Shown: positions 9,529 to 16,864 of the stretch, piece after piece | Layout: each line of letters opens with the position of its first letter | Numbering within the stretch: the first letter of the stretch is position 1 | DNA from: Leptospirales bacterium | GTDB taxonomy: Bacteria > Spirochaetota > Leptospiria > Leptospirales > Leptonemataceae | NCBI GenBank assembly: GCA_019694685.1 | Contig: JAIBBM010000003.1 | Coordinates: 1 to 64,000 of the forward strand | DNA: 64,000 bases | Reading direction: 5' to 3' | Notes under the pieces: model-generated | Seen by the model: the letters and a program-made list of their open reading frames with translations, nothing else | The model's database searches: none | What the model was told of the DNA's origin: nothing | Program-made: the position numbers and the translations under genes

Positions 9529-10434
9529 ATGTCCTCTTTCGCACGGGTTTTCATCCTACTGTTCGCGTCCGCACTGCACGCTGACACTGTCCTTCTCGTC
9601 GACGGACGATTACTGGAAGGTAAATATCTGGGTGATCGCGGCGATTTCATCGAGTGGGAGCAAGCAGGGCAAATCGTAAAGCTCGAATCTACCAACGTCG
9701 TGCGAATTGAGCTCGCCTATCCGGGAGTACCGGTTTGCTTTCGCCGAAAGGGCGCGAAGGAGCGCGTCTGCCAGGGAAAGCTTTACCTTCTTTACGGAAG
9801 CTCTGTGGAAATCATCGGCGGCCCGGGCGACACAAAAAAGGAGACGGTTAAGATTTCTGATCTCTCTGATCTAGAGTTTCAGCGCACGACGGAAACCCAG
9901 TTGCTTCTTCCGCGAATTCGGCCAGGGGCTGCCATTCGCCTGGTGATTCCGGAGGGCAGCGTTCAGGGTAGTGTGCAGTCGGTGGAGCCAGGACGCGTTC
10001 TCGTCCGCGATTCGCAGGATCAAGTTGTGGAAGTGCGCGAAGAAAAAATCGAGCAACTGCAGCTTCCCACTTCCAGTGGTTTTTTGTTTTCAAGGCTCAT
10101 CCCGGGACTGCCCCAATACAGAAGATCAGAACGCATCAAGTCGGGGGCGATTGTTGGTGGAATTGCTTTCTTTGGTATGTCTGCGCTCTGGGAACAAAGC
10201 CAGGCTCAGCGAGAAGTTTCTCGGGCCAGGGCGAATTTGTTGTACATTAGTACCGGAATTGGGTCGCGTGAATCTGTTTTTGCCGGGCACAGAAAGAACG
10301 CGCAGATTCTAGGATTTGGAATGCTTCTTACATATGGATTTCACCTGACAGATGAATTTGTACTGAGCGCTCGATCGTCTCGAAAGTCGATTCAGATCGG
10401 TTTTTCTTTCCCGCTGGCTTTGCTTTTGGAATGA
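9529..10434 (+). CDS. Exported protein of unknown function with C-terminal membrane segments
   Basis: The open frame reaches back to a TTG at 9487 inside the divergent phosphatase gene. I prefer ATG 9529, which gives a clean signal peptide (S-F-A-R-V-F-I-L-L-F-A-S-A-L-H-A). The N-terminal 170 residues are beta-rich and contain short units of the form G-R-x-L-E-G-K-Y. A segment with P-G-L-P-Q-Y near residue 187 precedes a hydrophobic stretch, like the P-G-x-G-Q motif of DUF5683-type proteins. It lies 36 bases before the MORN/FecR gene, so the pair may be cotranscribed. I do not recognise a function. Confidence 0.7.
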   Translation: MSSFARVFILLFASALHADTVLLVDGRLLEGKYLGDRGDFIEWEQAGQIVKLESTNVVRIELAYPGVPVCFRRKGAKERVCQGKLYLLYGSSVEIIGGPGDTKKETVKISDLSDLEFQRTTETQLLLPRIRPGAAIRLVIPEGSVQGSVQSVEPGRVLVRDSQDQVVEVREEKIEQLQLPTSSGFLFSRLIPGLPQYRRSERIKSGAIVGGIAFFGMSALWEQSQAQREVSRARANLLYISTGIGSRESVFAGHRKNAQILGFGMLLTYGFHLTDEFVLSARSSRKSIQIGFSFPLALLLE

Positions 10435-10470
10435 CTTGACCCATTCCGTTGTTGGGTCCTCTATGAACCC

Positions 10471-11844
10471 ATGCGATTGCTCTGGCTGACTGGAATATCA
10501 TTGACTCTTTTTGGTACTGCCCTTTCCGCTCGAGAAATTTGCAACAATGCATGCATCAGTGGCGATTGTAAGAATACCGTGAGCTTGCAGGTTTACACAA
10601 ATTGTGATAAATACGAGGGTTCTTTTTCTGGCGGTAGTCGTCATGGACCCGGAGAATACACTTTTGCCAATGGAGACGTGTACAAAGGGGAGTTCCTGAA
10701 CGGGAATCGCGCCGGGAAGGGTATCTACTTTTTCAAAAGCGGACAAGCCACCGACTATTCCCTGATGTTTGACCTGGATGTGAACGGAACCGGGACTGGA
10801 ATTCTCCGCGCGAATCAAAAAGAAATTCCATGCAAGATTTTGAGAGGGGAAGCGTTATGCGGCATTGGTACCAAACTCAGAATTTCGGAGAAGATGGATC
10901 CAATCGCAATTGTTTTATATGCTGGAGATTCTGCGCGCATTGATCGCAAGGGCGAACCTATCGCCGTATCCTCCGGGGATCCCATTCTGCCGGGAGATTC
11001 CATTCGATCCGGTTCCGACAATGTGGATTTGCAATTTAAAGACAACATTGCAGTTCGCGCGAAGCCTGGATCCAATCTATCCTTTCCCAGAGAACAGGAA
11101 AGGCGAATTGATCTAAAAGAGGGAGCAGTTACTGTCAAATTCGGACAGGATTCAGGGAGTCTTGCAGTAACTGCCCCGGCCGCCAGAGTAGATGCGGATG
11201 ATTCTACTTTCGCGGTTCAGACAACGGCGCAAAAGACAGATGTAAAAGTCTTTGAGATCAACAAAGGTAAGGTCACTGTAGCGCCCGCGATTCCAGAACT
11301 CAGTGGAAAAAGCGATGCGGAAATTCGTAAAGATCCTGAACTATCAAAACTTCAGGAAAAGCAGAGAAGTCTCAGCACAGTCTTGAATGTGAATCAATCT
11401 GGAAATCTGGATCGTGGCACTACCGCGACAGCAGAGGTGAAACCTTTTGTCCCCACTGTTCGCGAAAAATTTGAAAGTAAAGTGATTGTCCTCGCAGATC
11501 CTGAGGCGGTGAAGAAACTCTCTCAGGATCCAGGAAATGCGCAGGCGAAGATTGCAATGAAGCAGGATTATGAAAAAAAATTGGATCGCGCAGCTTCGAG
11601 TGTGGAAACGGATCTTTCAGAGGCTCCGGTTTCTACGGAGGAAGACGTTATGCGGCGATACGGCCTTGTGGAATATGTGCAGATGCTAGATAAGAAGATG
11701 TATAAGGGATGTGTTGTTGCGCAGGCAGGAGACACCCTGATTCTGCACGGATTGGGTGCAGTGAGACGCATTAAGGTATCGGACGTGAACTACATTGAAT
11801 ACAGGCATCCCGGAGAAAGGGCGCCTGAACCTTCCAGTCCGTAG
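10471..11844 (+). CDS. Exported MORN-repeat and FecR-domain protein
   Basis: A signal peptide (about 1..20) is followed by a Cys-rich segment and two or three MORN repeats at about 47..92, with the Y-x-G-x-F and G-x-G-x-Y pattern. A FecR-type beta domain follows at about 150..270, recognisable by G-D-P-I-L-P-G-D-S-I-R and the later K-E-G-A-V-T-V segment. A charged helical region comes next, then a small C-terminal beta domain with Y-K-G-C-V-V. FecR domains outside siderophore systems are common in spirochaete envelope proteins and probably bind glycan or protein. Combining MORN and FecR in one exported protein is unusual. It is probably periplasmic or surface located. Confidence 0.8.
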   Translation: MRLLWLTGISLTLFGTALSAREICNNACISGDCKNTVSLQVYTNCDKYEGSFSGGSRHGPGEYTFANGDVYKGEFLNGNRAGKGIYFFKSGQATDYSLMFDLDVNGTGTGILRANQKEIPCKILRGEALCGIGTKLRISEKMDPIAIVLYAGDSARIDRKGEPIAVSSGDPILPGDSIRSGSDNVDLQFKDNIAVRAKPGSNLSFPREQERRIDLKEGAVTVKFGQDSGSLAVTAPAARVDADDSTFAVQTTAQKTDVKVFEINKGKVTVAPAIPELSGKSDAEIRKDPELSKLQEKQRSLSTVLNVNQSGNLDRGTTATAEVKPFVPTVREKFESKVIVLADPEAVKKLSQDPGNAQAKIAMKQDYEKKLDRAASSVETDLSEAPVSTEEDVMRRYGLVEYVQMLDKKMYKGCVVAQAGDTLILHGLGAVRRIKVSDVNYIEYRHPGERAPEPSSP

Positions 11845-11873
11845 GAATCATTGTTGAATGTCCGGCCGCCATT

Positions 11874-12374
11874 TCATTGCGCGGCTTTGTTTATGATCTG
11901 TATTTCTTTCTTAAGATTTGCGTCCCGCCCCATCAGAGTCATGGCAGCGCGGAGAGGAACGCTTGCGATCTGGCTATTTTCTTTCACGGTAACCTGAGTC
12001 ATTTCATTGCCGGAAAGTTCATACGTCCAGGTTCCTGTCATTCCGAATGAGCTCTCTACCATTTTCAAAACCAGTTTTTTGTTTTGAATCTCCTCCACTC
12101 TTTCAAAAACAATGAAGCCGTCCATGTCCGTGTGTTCGATCCACTTCTTTGCCCGCGGGCCATCTTTTTCGAGCACTTCTACTCGCGCAATTTCAGGCCG
12201 ATTCTTTGGCAGGCTATCAATATCCGTCAGGACGGCCCAGACGCGGGAAGGTGGCGCAGAAATCTGCGCGGTTTTGGATCCAGTGTATTCTTTTGGGGCA
12301 ACCAACCCAACTACAAAGAATACAACCATGATGCTCATCACGGTTCCGAGGATGTAGGCAAACAGTTTACGCAT
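11874..12374 (-). CDS. SRPBCC (START-like) family protein with N-terminal membrane anchor
   Basis: One membrane segment (about 6..26) precedes a compact domain with the SRPBCC pattern: a strand leading into A-P-P-S-R-V-W-A-V-L-T-D, several strands, and a long C-terminal helix. Members bind hydrophobic ligands such as lipids or polyketides, but the ligand cannot be read here. It lies 3 bases downstream of the acyltransferase gene on the same strand, so the two are probably coexpressed and a lipid-related role is plausible. Confidence 0.8.
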   Translation of the reverse strand: MRKLFAYILGTVMSIMVVFFVVGLVAPKEYTGSKTAQISAPPSRVWAVLTDIDSLPKNRPEIARVEVLEKDGPRAKKWIEHTDMDGFIVFERVEEIQNKKLVLKMVESSFGMTGTWTYELSGNEMTQVTVKENSQIASVPLRAAMTLMGRDANLKKEIQIINKAAQ

Positions 12375-12377
12375 ACA

Positions 12378-13109
12378 CTATCCTTGCATCAAAGCGAGTT
12401 CACTTTCGATACGATTTCGCGTGAGATCGCACAACTCATCCGCACTCAGGCGATTTACTTCATCTGCCGTGATTGCATCTATGATGTGAATGCGAATGCG
12501 ATGAATTCCGCTCAGGATGAGACCGCCTTTCGGAAGAGCATTGGACGAACCGTGCACCACCATAGGAAGAATCGGAAGACCTGTTCTTTTCGCAAGTTCA
12601 AACGCGCCCATCTTGAACTTACCCAGCATTCCTGTCGTGGATCTTGTTCCTTCCGGGAAAATGAAGATGGAACTTCCACTGCGCAGAGTGTTTTCGCATT
12701 GCTTCATCATTTCTGCGCTGCTGCGATTGCTGCCCCGTTTGATTTCTATGTATCGATTGAGCCTCATGTTCCAGCCAACAAATGGGAATTTGAAATTCTC
12801 TGATTTGCTGACCCATTTGAAATGAACGAATGTGCGAAAGAATGCGAAGATGTCCACAAGTGACTGATGATTGGATACGATCACGTAAGTCTGTTCAGGA
12901 TCTACAGTGGTTTTGTGAAGGATGCTTACACCCCAGAAAGGATTCAACCAGGTGTAGAGCGAAGCCCAGAAAGAGGTGAAGCGATGTAGCAGGCGAAGAC
13001 GACGGTCAAACGGCCCCGTTACGATCCGGATCACGAGTGCGATCGGGAAAAGGCTGATGCAGGTGATACCAAGAAACAACCAGAATAGTATAGACTTAAT
13101 TACGTTCAT
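12378..13109 (-). CDS. plsC: 1-acyl-sn-glycerol-3-phosphate acyltransferase (PlsC family)
   Basis: The catalytic H-x4-D motif is present as N-H-Q-S-L-V-D (His81, Asp86), and the glycerophosphate-binding motif as F-P-E-G-T-R-S (about 151..157). Two hydrophobic segments at the N-terminus anchor the protein in the inner membrane. PlsC enzymes add the second acyl chain to lysophosphatidic acid to make phosphatidic acid. The 243-residue length is normal. The acceptor may differ, since paralogues of this family acylate other lysolipids, so the gene symbol marks the family. Confidence 0.88.
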   Translation of the reverse strand: MNVIKSILFWLFLGITCISLFPIALVIRIVTGPFDRRLRLLHRFTSFWASLYTWLNPFWGVSILHKTTVDPEQTYVIVSNHQSLVDIFAFFRTFVHFKWVSKSENFKFPFVGWNMRLNRYIEIKRGSNRSSAEMMKQCENTLRSGSSIFIFPEGTRSTTGMLGKFKMGAFELAKRTGLPILPMVVHGSSNALPKGGLILSGIHRIRIHIIDAITADEVNRLSADELCDLTRNRIESELALMQG

Positions 13110-13206
13110 GAATCTTCACCTCTAAATTCGACTCAAAGTGGGGCAACCAGTTGCAAAAAAGAGCAAGGATACTTGACGCAAGGGCCTTGATCCGTCGAAT
13201 CAGCAC

Positions 13207-13923
13207 ATGATCTGGCTCGTAGTTGCTTTCCTCATTCTCGCAGGCGGAGAGCTTGTAGCTTTCGTGCTCGGGCCTTCCGGCTTTCCTGATTCTATATTTC
13301 GCTTCTTGCATCTTGGACAGATGGTTCTCCTGATCGTCGCGTCCTTTTTTGTTCGCGCTCAACTGGCCGCCCGCTCTGCTATGGAGCTTTCAGAGGCCGC
13401 CTGGAATCGGGCCGCCACTCTCATACAGATTGGACTCGTCTTTTCATTTGTGGGAGACATCATCAATAGCGGTCTAATCGACTTGCGCAGCATTCTGAAA
13501 CCGCAGGTTTTAATTTCCATTCCATTTTTTGCAACTGCACATATCCTGTATATTCGCAGTTATTTCATTCAAACAGCATTTCTCTCTTCGCGCACCATAT
13601 TTCTGTGGGTTCTCTGGCCTTTCTGTGCTTTCGCGCTGTGGAAAGCTGTAGTGGATCCATCGAACACCTTGATTGCCGCACTTTCTCTTCCGTATTCTTT
13701 TATGGTTTCGCTTATGGCGATTTCTTCGATTCGCATGCCCATGAAGTATGGTTTGCCTGGTTTCACTGTGACATTTGGTGCCTTTCTGTTTTTGCTTTCG
13801 GACGCTCTCATAGGCTGGAGCATCACGCGCGAACATACCCGCGAATTGAGTCAGGTAATCTGGTCCACATACTACACCGCACAGATATTGATTTTGAGGT
13901 CTCTCTATCTTGACAGAACCTAA
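13207..13923 (+). CDS. YhhN/TMEM86-like membrane protein (lysoplasmalogenase family)
   Basis: This 238-residue protein has about seven to eight membrane segments. It shows the family signatures: F-S-F-V-G-D-I near residue 80, F-F-A-T-A-H-I-L-Y-I near 115 and G-A-F-L-F-L-L-S-D near 195, with a final Y-Y-T-A-Q segment. TMEM86 proteins hydrolyse the vinyl ether bond of lysoplasmalogens. The bacterial role is less certain. Its stop overlaps the next gene by 14 bases, and it is divergent from the acyltransferase gene, so membrane lipid metabolism is a reasonable context. Confidence 0.75.
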   Translation: MIWLVVAFLILAGGELVAFVLGPSGFPDSIFRFLHLGQMVLLIVASFFVRAQLAARSAMELSEAAWNRAATLIQIGLVFSFVGDIINSGLIDLRSILKPQVLISIPFFATAHILYIRSYFIQTAFLSSRTIFLWVLWPFCAFALWKAVVDPSNTLIAALSLPYSFMVSLMAISSIRMPMKYGLPGFTVTFGAFLFLLSDALIGWSITREHTRELSQVIWSTYYTAQILILRSLYLDRT

Positions 13924-14452
13924 AATCGCCCGCGGGACTACGCTGGGCTTTGTTCCCGTCATCTTCTACAATTTGCATGCTGCCTATTGGATCTTTCGCG
14001 GTGGCTGGGAGAATTCGCTCTGGGCATGCCACGTTGCTTCCCTTTTGATCGGGGCCGGAATGATTTTCGGCACAGCCAGGCTTGTTCTGACCGGAATGCT
14101 CTGGCTGGTCATTGGAAACGCTTTCTGGATCCTGTATCTGGGCACGGGCGGAGAATTCTTGCCGACTTCTCTTCTGACTCATGCCGGAAGTTTTGTGATA
14201 GGACTGGTTGGGTTGAATCGCTTTGGAGTGGTGCCGGGAACCTGGTGGAGGGCCGCTCTGGGATTGATTCCTCTCCACCTTGCCGCCCGTTTCACGCCGC
14301 CTGCTGAAAACGTGAATCTGGCCCATAGAGTGGATCAGGGCTGGGCCAGTGTATTTCCGGCGCACAGCACCTACGTATTGTTTGTTTTCGCGTTATGTCT
14401 CGTGACGTTTTTTGTCTCGGAGAGACTCTTTCGCAAAATCAAAAAGGGATGA
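13910..14452 (+). CDS. Membrane protein of unknown function
   Basis: The 180-residue frame begins at a TTG inside the end of the preceding gene; the only alternative starts lie well inside the first membrane segments, so translational coupling through the overlap is likely. About six hydrophobic helices are seen with short loops, including W-W-R-A-A-L-G and a loop near P-P-A-E-N-V-N. I recognise no family. It is probably coexpressed with the YhhN-like gene. Confidence 0.6.
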   Translation: MTEPKIARGTTLGFVPVIFYNLHAAYWIFRGGWENSLWACHVASLLIGAGMIFGTARLVLTGMLWLVIGNAFWILYLGTGGEFLPTSLLTHAGSFVIGLVGLNRFGVVPGTWWRAALGLIPLHLAARFTPPAENVNLAHRVDQGWASVFPAHSTYVLFVFALCLVTFFVSERLFRKIKKG

Positions 14453-14515
14453 TTTTCATCATGGTTTTGGATGATTTATTGACGGCGTGGATGGCGTGTT
14501 CACACTGGGGGCCTC

Positions 14516-15211
14516 ATGTTCCATTCTTGCAGCGAATCGTGCGCTGAATGCGCAACCATGCACGAGACGCCTTTCGGCACGGTGCCTCCTTCCATGCTCG
14601 CCCTTGTGGATGAGAAAAAAGGAACGCTGAATTTCAAGAAAGGGGAAAGCATTTTCCACGCGGATGATCCAGCCCAGGCATTCTACTGCATTTCTGCGGG
14701 ACAGGTGCAATTGTACAGAGCCAGTCGTGCGAAAGAACAGGCGTTCGGAGTGTATGGTCCGGGCACATGGCTGGGTTATCGCAACGCACTCACAGGCAGT
14801 GCGTTTGATCACAGCGCTCGCTGTCTTACTTCTGTGAAAGTGTGCAAGGTGGATCGCGCTGTGCTCGAAGGATTCTCGATCCGTTTTCCATCCTTTACAA
14901 AAGCAATCGTTCGTGAGCTGGCTTCGGGTTGGACTGAATCAGAAAAGCAAGTCTATAATTTAGGTGCAAGAAACGTCAAAGAAAGGCTGGCTGAGTATTT
15001 GCTATCCCTTCGCAAAGATACTCTCGCGGAGAGTCATGATTTTGATTTTCCACTCACGCGCGAAACGCTGGCAAGTCTCATGGGAACCACAACTGAATCT
15101 GTGATTCGCACTCTCTCTGATTTTCGCTCGCGCGGGTGGATAGACTACCACGACGGCAAGATCTCCCTTTCGAATGAAAGAGAGCTTGAAAAACTTGTCG
15201 TTGAGTCTTAA
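14516..15211 (+). CDS. Crp/Fnr family regulator with FNR-like cysteine set
   Basis: The protein has a cyclic-nucleotide-type effector domain (about 25..145), a dimer helix and a C-terminal winged helix with the recognition helix T-T-E-S-V-I-R-T-L. The N-terminus holds Cys5, Cys9 and Cys12. Cys110 falls where FNR carries its fourth cluster ligand, in a T-S-V-K-V-C strand. FNR uses Cys20, 23, 29 and 122, so a [4Fe-4S] oxygen sensor with altered spacing (C-x3-C-x2-C) is inferred. The Glu and Arg of the FNR recognition helix are kept, fitting TTGA-type half sites. The gene sits close to hemerythrin and the cbb3 oxidase operon, which has a matching site upstream. Confidence 0.88.
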   Translation: MFHSCSESCAECATMHETPFGTVPPSMLALVDEKKGTLNFKKGESIFHADDPAQAFYCISAGQVQLYRASRAKEQAFGVYGPGTWLGYRNALTGSAFDHSARCLTSVKVCKVDRAVLEGFSIRFPSFTKAIVRELASGWTESEKQVYNLGARNVKERLAEYLLSLRKDTLAESHDFDFPLTRETLASLMGTTTESVIRTLSDFRSRGWIDYHDGKISLSNERELEKLVVES

Positions 15212-15214
15212 TCG

Positions 15215-15493
15215 TTAAACTTTTGGTGGAGCCCCTGGGCCCTGGGGAAGCTTCGCAAGCAAATCGCGAGCGATCTCGCCTGCTTTGCTGTTGATGTTTG
15301 CAATCGCGTCGTAAATGCTTCCAATGGTTCTTGTCTGGAATTCTTTTGCCTGATTAGCCGGTCCTTCCAGTTGAGCAATCTTTGCCAGGTATTCAAGAGG
15401 CATGTTTGCGATTTGTTTGTGTACCTGTTCTACGGAACGAGCACCTTTGTCGATGGCTTCCTGAACAGTTTTCTGCAGTTCTAGCAGGTTCAT
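15215..15493 (-). CDS. Small helical protein of unknown function
   Basis: I start at ATG 15493, which has GGGGA about nine bases upstream; a TTG six codons earlier is weaker. The 92-residue product is almost fully helical (for example L-L-E-L-Q-K-T-V-Q-E-A-I) with a Gly/Pro-rich C-terminal tail. It has no signal peptide or membrane segment. It looks a little like phasin-type coiled proteins, but I cannot assign a family. It converges with the Crp/Fnr gene, leaving 3 bases between the stops. Confidence 0.65.
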   Translation of the reverse strand: MNLLELQKTVQEAIDKGARSVEQVHKQIANMPLEYLAKIAQLEGPANQAKEFQTRTIGSIYDAIANINSKAGEIARDLLAKLPQGPGAPPKV

Positions 15494-15574
15494 TTGATTT
15501 CCCCGATTCAATATTCCGACCGGTTGCCCGGCCGGTGTCGTATTAGGTCGGTCTGGATTGTGCCGGCAAGTGAT

Positions 15575-16687
15575 TTATGATGCTTTCTTCAAACCGCAGA
15601 CCTGATTGTACATGTCCACTTGCTTCTTTTTCACCACCAGCTCTCCTGCATTGATGAGTTCCCTGACATAGTTCTGGATTTCCGAAAGCTGATCTTTCAA
15701 TCCCAGGTAAATATTTCTGTCTTCAATCGCAATATGAGACACAAGCCATTCTTTCAAGTCTTCCACCAGGTGCGCCGCTGCGCGAGCGTCGCCTGTTTCA
15801 TTCTCCTGTTGTCTTCTATGAACCATTTCTACGAAGGATCGATGTTGCTTTATGTGATTCTGCGTATTCTTATAAGCGAATCGTTCCATGATTTTCTCTT
15901 CTGTTGCGAAATGTTCCCGAGTATATTCGACCGTACCTGCGATCACTTTGTTGAAGATCTTCTGCCTCTTTGTATTTCCCAGAGTCTTACTCGCGATGTC
16001 GAGTTCTACTACCATGCTGATCAACCATATGTGTTGCAGATCAATGATTGGAATTTGCACCGCCAGGTTGTGCGTGTTCCAGATTTTGATGATGTTGCTG
16101 AGTATGCTTTCGTTTAGAATTTCGCCTACTTCTGATTTCCCTTCTACCATATTGTAGAGGGCCACCTGACCCCGGTCGATTGTGATTTCACGTGCGTTGA
16201 CGAGTTTCTGAAAGTATTCCCGTAGATTTGCGTTTGATCTAACAAGAAAGTCGCGGTAGTTCTTGTCTTCTTTCTGGATGTGCATGGTCAACCAGTCCAG
16301 GAGGAAGTTGACGAGCGCATTGATAGAAGCCGTCTGGCCGTTTCTTACATCTGCGATTTTCCCATTGAGCACTTCGATGAAGTGTTTGTGCTGCTCTCTG
16401 TGTCCAGGGTGCTCCGGATAACGAAAACGCGTGGTCAGGTCCTCCTCCAGAGAAAAATGCTCCGTTGCAAAGTCTGAGATTTCCAGAAGGAGTTTTTTTA
16501 GTTTTTCAGCGTCCGGTGATCTTGTCCCATCTGTTTCCAGAGAGAGTTCCTGGATGAGAGCTACCAGCCAGATGTGCTGTAGATCAATGACAGGCAAATC
16601 GAGGCGAATGGAACCGCTTCTCCAGAGGTCTTTCACCTTACCGAGCGCAGACTCGCTGATCCCGACTGTTTGCAGTATTGTTTCCAT
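15575..16687 (-). CDS. Double-domain bacteriohemerythrin
   Basis: Two hemerythrin domains lie in tandem, about residues 20..150 and 190..325. Each has a full set of diiron ligands: D-L-Q-H at the first helix, E-H-F-x-x-E-E at the second, paired His at the third (H-R-E-Q-H and H-I-K-Q-H), and W-L-x-x-H-I-x-x-E-D at the last. Such proteins bind O2 reversibly, for storage, delivery to oxidases or sensing. I use ATG 16687; a TTG at 16714 is possible. The gene is divergent from ccoN with 177 bases between them, so an oxygen-related role and shared control are likely. Most bacteriohemerythrins have one domain. Confidence 0.88.
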   Translation of the reverse strand: METILQTVGISESALGKVKDLWRSGSIRLDLPVIDLQHIWLVALIQELSLETDGTRSPDAEKLKKLLLEISDFATEHFSLEEDLTTRFRYPEHPGHREQHKHFIEVLNGKIADVRNGQTASINALVNFLLDWLTMHIQKEDKNYRDFLVRSNANLREYFQKLVNAREITIDRGQVALYNMVEGKSEVGEILNESILSNIIKIWNTHNLAVQIPIIDLQHIWLISMVVELDIASKTLGNTKRQKIFNKVIAGTVEYTREHFATEEKIMERFAYKNTQNHIKQHRSFVEMVHRRQQENETGDARAAAHLVEDLKEWLVSHIAIEDRNIYLGLKDQLSEIQNYVRELINAGELVVKKKQVDMYNQVCGLKKAS

Positions 16688-16796
16688 AGTGCCAGGTTTT
16701 TTTCCGCTCGCCAATCGTGGTTTACCTTTTTGGGAGCGGGTATAGAATGAGACCCGTTCTCACGGAAGTTTGTCTGATTTTTGTCATAACTCCGTG

Positions 16797-16810
16797 TTGA
16801 CAGCTGTCAT
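16797..16810 (+). promoter_or_regulatory. FNR-type operator upstream of ccoN
   Basis: The sequence is TTGAC-N4-GTCAT, with a perfect 12-base palindromic core. It differs by one base from the symmetric Crp/Fnr-family site TTGAC-N4-GTCAA. Its centre is 40 to 41 bases upstream of the transcription start expected from the -10 box at 16832, the position used for class II activation by FNR. The regulator encoded at 14516 is the obvious candidate. The site may also serve the divergent hemerythrin gene. Confidence 0.65.
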
Positions 16811-16831
16811 TTCAGTTTGGGCCGGAATCGG

Positions 16832-16837
16832 TATAAA
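16832..16837 (+). promoter_or_regulatory. Probable -10 box of the ccoN promoter
   Basis: TATAAA is the only good -10 match between the operator and the ccoN start. It predicts a transcription start near 16844 and a leader of about 20 bases holding the ribosome site GGAG at about 16854. No good -35 box is present at the matching position, as expected for an activator-dependent promoter. Confidence 0.5.
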
Positions 16838-16864
16838 TTTAAACCATCTTCAGCGGAGCAAGGC

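Noticed and set aside
13180..13206. TTGAT and ATCA half sites upstream of the YhhN-like gene as an FNR box
   Set aside because: The spacing between halves is seven bases instead of four.
14444..14462. Palindrome GATGA-TTT-TCATC before the Crp/Fnr gene as an autoregulatory site
   Set aside because: It spans the previous stop codon and does not match the TTGAC-type half sites.
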